From contig JAGUYA010000098.1 in NCBI GenBank assembly GCA_020061545.1, positions 1 through 6,582 on the forward strand: a DNA stretch of 6,582 bases. Direction: 5' to 3'. Below are positions 1 to 5,331 of this stretch, in pieces (position 1 is the first letter of the stretch; each line of letters opens with the position of its first letter). A program made the translations under genes and the position numbers. Origin of the DNA: Candidatus Omnitrophota bacterium. GTDB taxonomy: Bacteria; Omnitrophota; Gorgyraeia; Gygaellales; Profunditerraquicolaceae. The notes under the pieces are model-generated. The model was not told where the DNA came from, ran no database searches, and worked only from the letters and a program-made list of their open reading frames with translations.

Positions 1-12
1 AAATAAAAGATA

Positions 13-18
13 TATAAT
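13..18 (+). promoter_or_regulatory. possible -10 box (TATAAT) before the SPOR gene
   Basis: A perfect TATAAT lies 7 nt before the GTG start at 25, so a transcript starting at the usual distance would begin at or next to the start codon. The matching -35 element would fall outside the window, so the promoter cannot be confirmed. The region is AT-rich and a chance match is quite possible. Confidence 0.3.
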
Positions 19-24
19 AAGTGA

Positions 25-585
25 GTGCATAATTTGAAAAGGGAAGATTATCAACAGTTAGAGCTATTTTCGCAAACAAAAAACCATAGCCAGAAAAAAA
101 CACAAATCTCTTATTTGTTTCTTAAGTTTATCTGGGTCTGGGAAAAAACCATACTTATAATTATTGGCCTGGTAATCACAGGTATTATTTCGTTCTCTTT
201 GGGTGTGGAAAGAGGAAAAAGGATTGCACAGCTAAAAACCGATTCTCGTCTGGACATTGCCCTTAAAACACAAAAAGCGCAACCTGTGTTATCTACAGCA
301 GTACCCAAGCAGATATTTTCAACACAACAATCGCAACCCGTAAAAAAAGAGGAGCTCCAAGAATACCTCTCGAACTACACTATACAAGTAGCCTCTTTCT
401 TAAGTAAAACAAACGCACAAAAAGAAGCAGATACCTTAAAAAGAAGAGGGTTATCGTCTATAGTGTTACCCAAAGGTAAATTTAGTGTAGTCTGTGTGGG
501 AAATTTTTCTCAGCGCAAAGACGCAGAATCTTTATTACTAAAACTTAAAAAGCAATATCAAGATTGTCTTATAAGGAGGCTATAA
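25..585 (+). CDS. SPOR-domain membrane protein
   Basis: A 186-residue bitopic protein. Seen: a charged cytoplasmic N-terminus (about residues 1-40), one hydrophobic segment at about 42-60 (TILIIIGLVITGIISFSLG) followed by positive residues, a polar Gln/Lys/Ser-rich linker (about 65-113), and a C-terminal SPOR domain (about 116-186) opening with YTIQVASF, then the helix rich in Lys/Ala (NAQKEADTLKRRG) and the VCVGNF strand before the second repeat. SPOR domains bind glycan strands stripped of stem peptides at division septa, so the likely role is in cell division or envelope remodelling in the periplasm; the exact partner cannot be read from sequence. The GTG start directly follows an in-frame TGA at 22-24 and is the first possible start; TTG at 34 is an alternative. 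No clear Shine-Dalgarno sequence is seen. The small basic protein gene follows after 5 nt, suggesting cotranscription. Confidence 0.85.
   Translation: MHNLKREDYQQLELFSQTKNHSQKKTQISYLFLKFIWVWEKTILIIIGLVITGIISFSLGVERGKRIAQLKTDSRLDIALKTQKAQPVLSTAVPKQIFSTQQSQPVKKEELQEYLSNYTIQVASFLSKTNAQKEADTLKRRGLSSIVLPKGKFSVVCVGNFSQRKDAESLLLKLKKQYQDCLIRRL
573..579 (+). promoter_or_regulatory. ribosome binding site AAGGAGG deciding the start at 591
   Basis: AAGGAGG is the strongest Shine-Dalgarno match in the window. It ends 11 nt before ATG 591 and lies within the last codons of the SPOR gene. It rules against the upstream TTG at 564, which would lie before the site, and so fixes the next gene's start at 591. 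Confidence 0.75.
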
Positions 586-590
586 GGCTT

Positions 591-872
591 ATGTCTATCC
601 ATCCATCGTTAAAATTATCACAGAAAAACAAAAAGCAAAGGTCAGTATTAAAACGCACAGAGCGCCTTAGAATTATGCTGGAAAAGGATCAGTGGAAACC
701 CGGAGACGAGGTTTTTGGCCTACCCAAGATTAGAACTCTGAGAATTAAGATCAAAAAGGAGAAGGCAGCAAAAAAGGTAGAAGCTGCGGCTGCTACCGAA
801 GGCGCTGCTCCTGCCACTGCTGAAACTAAAGAGCAATCTCCTGCCAAAGGGACTGCTACCAAAAAGGTTTAA
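591..872 (+). CDS. PVC-type small basic protein with Ala/Lys-rich tail
   Basis: A 93-residue, strongly basic protein starting MSIHPSLKLS. The conserved-looking core (residues 1-57) contains QRSVLKRTERLRIML, a central W35, and VFGLPKIRTLRIKIKKEK. From memory this matches the small basic protein family described in Chlamydiae, Verrucomicrobia and relatives (TIGR04137), whose function is not established; its size and charge have led to the suspicion of a ribosome or RNA association. Residues 58-93 are a low-complexity extension rich in Ala, Lys, Thr and Glu, resembling the disordered tails of some ribosomal or nucleoid proteins; the family is usually nearer 70 residues, so the tail is an addition. 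The start at 591 is chosen because AAGGAGG sits at 573-579; a longer reading from TTG 564 is possible in frame but lacks that support. It lies 5 nt after the SPOR gene and is probably cotranscribed with it. Confidence 0.75.
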   Translation: MSIHPSLKLSQKNKKQRSVLKRTERLRIMLEKDQWKPGDEVFGLPKIRTLRIKIKKEKAAKKVEAAAATEGAAPATAETKEQSPAKGTATKKV

Positions 873-902
873 GGATCAGCAATAAATAAATGCGCCTAAT
901 AA

Positions 903-939
903 GTAAAATATCTTACGAATCCCCAACGATCAGATCTGA
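903..939 (+). promoter_or_regulatory. two short palindromes in the gap before the M50 gene
   Basis: GTAAAATATCTTAC (903-916) is a 14-nt palindrome with one mismatched pair, and TCAGATCTGA (930-939) is a perfect 10-nt palindrome; their centres are 25 nt apart. They lie in the 140-nt gap (873-1012) between the small basic protein and the M50 protease. They could be operator half-sites, but no convincing -35/-10 pair accompanies them and short palindromes are common by chance in AT-rich DNA. Neither is followed by a U-tract, so they are not intrinsic terminators. Confidence 0.15.
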
Positions 940-1012
940 ATATAAACCATTCTTAGAGGAAAATACCTTTGAGGCACTATGTTATTGAAATAATAAAAAG
1001 AGAGGCGCTCGG

Positions 1013-1642
1013 TTGAATATAGCGGGTCTTTTTATATCTTTTTTATTATCTTTTGGGTTATTAATCATTGCTGTGACTGTGCATGAATTTGCGCATGGTT
1101 GGGTGGCATACAAATTCGGGGATACTACCGCGAAATATTCTGGCAGGTTAACGTTTAATCCCTTAGCACACATTGACCCTCTCTGGACATTCCTTCTGCC
1201 ATTATTTCTTTTTATGAGCACCGGTGGTCAATTTGTTTTTGGGGCAGCAAAACCCGTCCCTATAAATTACGCCTCCCTAAGAAATCCTAAGAGGGATATC
1301 ATCTGGATAGGAGCAAGCGGTCCTTTGGTAAACTTTATTTTCGCCTTTATCTTAAGTATAGTATTAAGGTCCATACATTCACCTTGGCAGATAAATTTTA
1401 TCGTGGAAAACCTAATCATTATAAATGTGGTCTTGGGGGTCTTTAATCTTATACCTATACCACCCTTAGATGGTTCGCGCATATTAATGGGGATACTGCC
1501 TGAAAATTTAGCCTCTAAATATTCTCTTATCGAGCCCTATGGTTTTATCATCATAATATCGCTCCTTTGGTTAGGGATTTTCGGCCGCATAATCTGGTCT
1601 GCGGTAAATTTTATATTAAGATTACTGGGGGTCCTTCCCTAA
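1013..1642 (+). CDS. site-2 protease family (M50) intramembrane metalloprotease
   Basis: A 209-residue polytopic membrane protein. Seen: a first hydrophobic helix (about 4-24) running into the zinc-binding HEFAH at residues 24-28; GASGPLVNF at 100-108 in a later hydrophobic stretch; and NLIPIPPLDGSR at 145-156, the NxxPxxPxDG motif whose Asp (D153) supplies the third metal ligand. Two more hydrophobic segments follow at about 176-208. No PDZ domain is present and the length fits the small group of bacterial M50 proteins annotated only as site-2 protease family. Family members cleave substrates within the membrane, but the substrate here is unknown; it is not the longer RseP/RasP type. The TTG start at 1013 is supported by AAAGAGAGG (997-1005) at 7-nt spacing and by placing the first helix correctly. 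aroB begins one base after the stop, so the two are probably cotranscribed. Confidence 0.88.
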   Translation: MNIAGLFISFLLSFGLLIIAVTVHEFAHGWVAYKFGDTTAKYSGRLTFNPLAHIDPLWTFLLPLFLFMSTGGQFVFGAAKPVPINYASLRNPKRDIIWIGASGPLVNFIFAFILSIVLRSIHSPWQINFIVENLIIINVVLGVFNLIPIPPLDGSRILMGILPENLASKYSLIEPYGFIIIISLLWLGIFGRIIWSAVNFILRLLGVLP

Positions 1643-1643
1643 A

Positions 1644-2732
1644 ATGCACATCCTGAAACTCAACTTAAAAAAACACTCTTATAGCATCATCATCGGAAAT
1701 AATATTATAAATCTTTTAGGCAGGTATATCTTGAAATTAAATATTGGTCGTGATGCGTATGTGATTACGAATGCCTCTATAAAAAAGAAACATGGCAGAT
1801 TATTGAATAATGGCCTTAAACAATCTGGTTTTAACGTCAGGTTTAAGCTCATCCCGGATACAGAAAAGAGTAAGTCTATAGAAATGGCCTCCTCAATAAT
1901 CAAGGATATGACGCTTTATGATAGAGGCAGGCGTGTTCTAATTATTGCTTTCGGAGGAGGGGTTATTGGGGACCTCGCAGGATTTATCGCTTCTATTTAT
2001 AAACGCGGGATTCCCTATACACAGGTTCCTACAACATTGTTAGCGCAGGTTGATTCTGGCATTGGCGGAAAAACTGCGGTTGATTTAACCCAAGGCAAAA
2101 ATTTATTAGGTGCTTTTTATCAACCCAGACTGGTATTGAGCGATGTAGGGCTCCTTAAAACACTGAATATAAGGCAAATACAAAGCGGCCTAGCAGAAGT
2201 AATAAAATATGGCGTAATAAAAGATGCCGAGTTTTTTACTTATTTAGAGAAAAATTATCAAGATATCCTTGACTTAAAAATGCCTGCTTTAGAGTTTATC
2301 GTGATGCGCTGTAGTGGTATCAAGGCGAAGATTGTCCAGCAAGATGAAAGAGAAGAGAAGGGGATCCGCACAATTTTGAATTTCGGTCATACCATCGGGC
2401 ATGCCATTGAGGCAGCTGGCAGATATAAAAGATACAACCACGGCCAGGCCATAGCCCTGGGGATGCTCATCGCCTGCGATATAAGTAAAAAATTGGGGTT
2501 AACCAATAATACCACGGTCGAGAGGATAGAAAATCTTATAAAAAAGGTGGGATTACCTACTAAAATAGAAAAAATTTCCGGTCCTGATATAATCAAAGCG
2601 CATTACCGGGATAAAAAATTTATGGGTCTTAAGAATAAATTTGTGCTGATTAAAGGTATTGGTAAAGCAGTGATAAGAAAAAATATACCTCTTAAAATAA
2701 TCAAAGAGTCTATCAAAATCTACCTCATCTAA
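1644..2732 (+). CDS. aroB: 3-dehydroquinate synthase
   Basis: Converts 3-deoxy-D-arabino-heptulosonate 7-phosphate to 3-dehydroquinate, the second step of the shikimate pathway to aromatic amino acids; a cytosolic NAD- and divalent-metal-dependent enzyme. The 362-residue length is typical. Seen: PDTEKSKS (71-78), the glycine-rich GGGVIGDLAGF (104-114), the signature VPTTLLAQVDSGIGGKTAVD (128-147), GKNLLGAFYQP (151-161), AEVIKYG (184-190), NFGHTIGHAIE (246-256) and NHGQAIALGM (265-274). By family comparison the metal ligands are E185, H249 and H266, all present, and the late DKK (323-325) is kept, so the enzyme should be active. The ATG at 1644 is preceded by GGGGG (1627-1631) as a weak ribosome site. 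It lies one base downstream of the M50 gene with no functional link evident. No other aromatic-pathway gene is in the window. Confidence 0.97.
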   Translation: MHILKLNLKKHSYSIIIGNNIINLLGRYILKLNIGRDAYVITNASIKKKHGRLLNNGLKQSGFNVRFKLIPDTEKSKSIEMASSIIKDMTLYDRGRRVLIIAFGGGVIGDLAGFIASIYKRGIPYTQVPTTLLAQVDSGIGGKTAVDLTQGKNLLGAFYQPRLVLSDVGLLKTLNIRQIQSGLAEVIKYGVIKDAEFFTYLEKNYQDILDLKMPALEFIVMRCSGIKAKIVQQDEREEKGIRTILNFGHTIGHAIEAAGRYKRYNHGQAIALGMLIACDISKKLGLTNNTTVERIENLIKKVGLPTKIEKISGPDIIKAHYRDKKFMGLKNKFVLIKGIGKAVIRKNIPLKIIKESIKIYLI

Positions 2733-2780
2733 AGCAATCCCTACCACAGTTGCGCCATCGATTTTCACCCTTTTTACAAT

Positions 2781-2809
2781 TTGACATTTCCTTAAATATA
2801 TGTTATATT
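2781..2809 (+). promoter_or_regulatory. sigma-70-type promoter with extended -10
   Basis: TTGACA (2781-2786), a 17-nt spacer and TATATT (2804-2809), with TG at 2801-2802 forming an extended -10 (TGTTATATT). It lies in the 88-nt gap after aroB and before the zinc-ribbon gene and is by far the best promoter match in the window. Predicted transcription start is about 2814-2817, only some 4-7 nt before ATG 2821. It probably drives the seven tightly packed genes that run to the right edge. No clear intrinsic terminator for aroB is visible ahead of it. Confidence 0.75.
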
Positions 2810-2820
2810 TCTACCTTAAG

Positions 2821-2997
2821 ATGACAAAAGCAAAACCTCAAGCCCCACAGGCCAAGCCCACAGACGAAAAACAGACTAATTGTTTAGCTTGTGGCAAGCC
2901 CATTAAGAAATTAAAACACTATTATCGCAATGGAAAATTTTATTGTAATAAAAAATGTTGGCGCAAGGCAACACTTAAAAAAGAAGAAGAGAAATGA
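2821..2997 (+). CDS. small zinc-ribbon protein
   Basis: A 58-residue, very lysine-rich protein with one likely zinc site: CLAC at residues 21-24 and CNKKC at 42-46, the two pairs separated by 17 residues containing HYYRNGKFYC. This CxxC...CxxxC layout is typical of small treble-clef or zinc-ribbon modules, which bind nucleic acid or protein. Both ends are polar and probably disordered (Pro/Gln/Lys at 1-19, KKEEEK at the C-terminus). I do not recognise a specific family. The start is placed at ATG 2821 rather than ATG 2800 because 2800 lies inside the predicted promoter and would not be transcribed from it. There is no Shine-Dalgarno sequence, in keeping with a nearly leaderless mRNA. The stop overlaps the PilZ gene's start as ATGA (2994-2997), suggesting translational coupling. 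Confidence 0.75.
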   Translation: MTKAKPQAPQAKPTDEKQTNCLACGKPIKKLKHYYRNGKFYCNKKCWRKATLKKEEEK

Positions 2998-3380
2998 TAA
3001 AGTATAACAAAACAGAAAGAAGGCGCTATCCCCGAATAGAAAAGGCGCTCCCCATTAAGATAGTGGCAGATGGATATGACTTTGCTACCAGTACCCAGAA
3101 TGTAAGTTGCATAGGCGCCTATTGCCATCTAGACAAGTATATACCACCTTTTACCAAGATTGCAGTTAGGGTAACCCTGCCTATCGTGACTGGTGATAGG
3201 GTGAAAAATGTGGACGTGGAATGCAGGGGAGTAATTGTCAGAACTGAGGATAAAAAAAGGGGTGGTTTTAATATCGCCATATTTTTTAATGGAATTAAAG
3301 ATAGTCAACGTAAGAAAATATCTCAATACATAAATCAATTCTTGCCCAAAGACACCTCTCGCTGCCTTAAAAGGTTATGA
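2994..3380 (+). CDS. PilZ-domain protein, probable c-di-GMP receptor
   Basis: A 128-residue single-domain protein. Both c-di-GMP-binding motifs of the PilZ family are visible: RxxxR as RRYPR at residues 10-14, and (D/N)xSxxG as NVSCIG at 36-41. Beta-strand-like segments follow (IAVRVTLPIV; VECRGVIVRTED; GFNIAIFFNGI), and a C-terminal helix ends in QYINQFL. With the motifs intact it should bind c-di-GMP; which process it controls cannot be read from sequence, and no diguanylate cyclase, phosphodiesterase, pilus or flagellar gene is nearby. C39 and C44 flank the NxSxxG loop, which may be a lineage feature. It overlaps its neighbours by 4 nt on each side (ATGA at 2994 and again at 3377), so its expression is tied to theirs. 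Confidence 0.88.
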   Translation: MIKYNKTERRRYPRIEKALPIKIVADGYDFATSTQNVSCIGAYCHLDKYIPPFTKIAVRVTLPIVTGDRVKNVDVECRGVIVRTEDKKRGGFNIAIFFNGIKDSQRKKISQYINQFLPKDTSRCLKRL

Positions 3381-4084
3381 TAAACCAAAAGGCGCTTTCT
3401 GTTTTTATTATTTTTCTCACCCTCCAGGCAAATATTTACGCGGACAATAAAGATATGAAGATAAAATTAAATCCCCCTCATCTAAAAGAGGGTAATCTGG
3501 CGGCATTATTAGAAAGGCGCTATTCCTGTCGTGATTTCCAGGGAAAAACCCTAAATTTAGATGATATAGCCACTCTACTCTGGGCAACCTGTGGCAGGAA
3601 ATATGACTCATTAACAGGTGCTACGAGAACCATCCCTTCTGCAGGTGCAACCTATCCTTTAGAATTATATGTATTAACAGGAGAAAATTCTACAGACAAA
3701 CTAAAAGCAGGCGCATACCATTATCTTATAGAAGGACATGCCTTAGAGATGATTATAGAAGGGGATAAGAGGCTAGAGTTAGCTCGGGCTTGTTTAGGCC
3801 AGGATTTTATTCGTGAGGCACCTGTATCTTTAGTGATTGCTGCTAAATTTCACCGCACTACTAATCGTTATGGTACAAGAGGCGAACGCTACATTTATAT
3901 GGAAGCAGGTCATGCCAGCCAAAATACATACCTGGCAGTAACTAATTTGGGACTGGCTACTTGTGTGGTGGGAGCCTTTTCTGACGATAGCGTTAAACGG
4001 CTACTTAGTTTAGATGATGATTATATCCTCTTAAGCGTTATGCCCATAGGATACCCTGCTAAAAAGCTTACGTGGGTAGAATAA
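3377..4084 (+). CDS. SagB/nitroreductase-family flavoprotein with signal peptide
   Basis: A 235-residue protein. Residues 1-22 look like a Sec signal peptide: K5, a hydrophobic core (ALSVFIIFLTL) and a probable cleavage after IYA before D23. The rest is a SagB/ThcOx-type nitroreductase fold: ERRYSCRDF (46-54), SAGATYPLELYVL (88-100), EAGHASQNTYLAV (176-188) with LGLATCVVGAF (191-201), and the closing MPIGYP (222-227). These are the usual FMN-binding segments. Family members oxidise azolines to azoles in peptide natural products (SagB, McbC) or are stand-alone oxidoreductases of unknown substrate. No YcaO cyclodehydratase or precursor peptide is here, so a stand-alone role is more likely. No twin-arginine motif is present, which is notable for a flavoprotein; a cytosolic form from ATG 3455 (M27) is an alternative. 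It overlaps PilZ by 4 nt and DUF4416 by 13 nt. Confidence 0.85.
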   Translation: MINQKALSVFIIFLTLQANIYADNKDMKIKLNPPHLKEGNLAALLERRYSCRDFQGKTLNLDDIATLLWATCGRKYDSLTGATRTIPSAGATYPLELYVLTGENSTDKLKAGAYHYLIEGHALEMIIEGDKRLELARACLGQDFIREAPVSLVIAAKFHRTTNRYGTRGERYIYMEAGHASQNTYLAVTNLGLATCVVGAFSDDSVKRLLSLDDDYILLSVMPIGYPAKKLTWVE

Positions 4085-4599
4085 AAAGGCAACAGCCAGT
4101 AAAATTAATTATCGGATTCATCTTTAAAGAAGAAAATACACTTAAGAAAGCCAAGGGTCTTTTAAGAAGAAATTTTGGTATAATAGATTATGAAAGTCAA
4201 ATCCTTGACTTTACGCATACTGATTATTACGCAAAAGAGTTTGGCAAGCCCCTTAAGAGACAATTCATCAGTTTTGCGAAACTAATCCCGCCGGAAAACC
4301 TATCCCAGATAAAAATCACTACTAATATAATTGAACAAAAATTGTCCAGGCAGGAGTTACGTTCAATTAATATCGACCCGGGTTATCTAAATATGGCGAA
4401 ACTTATTCTCGCCTCAACTAAAGACTACAGACACCGCATATATTTAAATCGGGGTATATACGCAGAGATAACCCTTTTCTATCAAAACAAAAGCTTTACC
4501 GCCTGGGAATGGACCTATCCCGATTACAAAACTGCTGATTATATTGCCATATTTAACCACATAAGAGAGATTTATGCCCAGCAGATTAAAAATAAATAA
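4072..4599 (+). CDS. DUF4416 family protein
   Basis: A 175-residue soluble protein of unknown function with no signal peptide or membrane segment. Its order of motifs fits what I recall of DUF4416: QQPVKLIIGFIF near the start (7-18), FGIIDYES (35-42), HTDYYAKEFG (49-58), LKRQFISFAKLI (61-72), TTNIIEQKL (83-91), NIDPGYL (100-106), STKDYRHRIYL (115-125), GIYAEITL (128-135) and WTYPDYK (147-153). The density of invariant-looking polar and aromatic residues suggests a binding or catalytic pocket, but no activity is established. The GTG at 4072 is used because the conserved region begins only a few residues later and no ATG is nearby; it overlaps the SagB-like gene by 13 nt and has only a weak ribosome site. 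Its 3' end overlaps the M48 gene by 26 nt, implying coupled expression. Confidence 0.85.
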   Translation: MGRIKRQQPVKLIIGFIFKEENTLKKAKGLLRRNFGIIDYESQILDFTHTDYYAKEFGKPLKRQFISFAKLIPPENLSQIKITTNIIEQKLSRQELRSINIDPGYLNMAKLILASTKDYRHRIYLNRGIYAEITLFYQNKSFTAWEWTYPDYKTADYIAIFNHIREIYAQQIKNK

Positions 4600-5329
4600 T
4601 TATGTAATCCTTCTTACTATACTTTTTTTATTCAGCGGTTGTGTTACTATTTATAACCCCGCAACGCAAAGAAAGGAAACCTTACTTTTAGATACAGAAA
4701 GCGAGGTTGCCCTAGGCCGCGATATGGATAGACAGATACAACGCAAACTCAAAATACTCCAAGATCCTCAAAGGCAATATAGATTAAATAATATCGGCGC
4801 TAAAGTCTGCGGGGTTTCTGATAGAGGAGACCTCATCTACCATTTTAGAATAGTCAACAATGAGCAATTCAATGCCTTTGCTATCCCGGGAGGATTTATC
4901 TATGTTAACAGCGGTCTTATAGACAATGCTACGGATGATGAACTTGCCGGCGTCCTCGGCCATGAAATAGGTCATATTGCCGCGCGGCATAGTGTAAAAA
5001 AACTACAGGTGCATCTGGGCTACCAGATTATTATGAGTATTGCCATGGGCGTAAGTGGTCAACAGGCAATAGGAGAGGCAACAGATATAGTTTTTAATGT
5101 GGTTGGTCTTGGTTACAGCCGTAAGGATGAATTGCTCGCGGATAAACTTGCGGTAAAATATGCCAGAAATGCAAGTTTTAACCCCTATGGTATGATTACA
5201 TTTTTCAAGAAATTACAGCAAGAGGCAGAAAAGAAAGGGGGTAATTTTCACCTCGTATTTTTAAGTTCACACCCGAAGATCGAAGACAGAATAAAAAATG
5301 TAGAAAATGAAATTACGCTTAACCCTTAA
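4574..5329 (+). CDS. M48-family metalloprotease lipoprotein
   Basis: A 251-residue zinc protease. Residues 1-23 form a lipoprotein signal (hydrophobic VILLTILFLF, then FSGC with C23 as the lipidated residue). The protease domain shows FNAFAIPGGFIYVNSGLI (99-116), the zinc motif HEIGH at 130-134, and SRKDELLAD (182-190), where E186 is by family comparison the third zinc ligand; SSHPKIEDRI (231-240) is the usual downstream element. All catalytic residues are present. It resembles the exported Oma1/YfgC(BepA)/LoiP-type M48 group, which degrade misfolded envelope proteins; it lacks the C-terminal TPR repeats of BepA. Likely location: anchored to the inner or outer membrane, facing the periplasm. 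A purine-rich AAGAGAG (4562-4568) precedes ATG 4574 by 5 nt. It starts inside the DUF4416 gene (26-nt overlap) and the radical SAM gene begins 2 nt after its stop. Confidence 0.92.
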   Translation: MPSRLKINNYVILLTILFLFSGCVTIYNPATQRKETLLLDTESEVALGRDMDRQIQRKLKILQDPQRQYRLNNIGAKVCGVSDRGDLIYHFRIVNNEQFNAFAIPGGFIYVNSGLIDNATDDELAGVLGHEIGHIAARHSVKKLQVHLGYQIIMSIAMGVSGQQAIGEATDIVFNVVGLGYSRKDELLADKLAVKYARNASFNPYGMITFFKKLQQEAEKKGGNFHLVFLSSHPKIEDRIKNVENEITLNP

Positions 5330-5331
5330 AT

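Noticed and set aside
564..590. Upstream TTG start for the small basic protein
   Set aside because: The strong AAGGAGG at 573-579 lies downstream of it and points to ATG 591, and the conserved-looking protein begins at MSIHPSLK.
982..1221. Minus-strand frame across the M50 gene start
   Set aside because: It is antisense to a gene with clear catalytic motifs and has no recognisable motif or supporting ribosome site.
2733..2780. Intrinsic terminator after aroB
   Set aside because: There is a CCCTTTTT stretch (2768-2775) but no stable hairpin ahead of it that I can find by eye.
2800..2820. ATG at 2800 as start of the zinc-ribbon protein
   Set aside because: It lies within the extended -10 region of the predicted promoter, so the transcript would begin downstream of it; the added residues (MLYFYLK) are unlike the rest of the protein.
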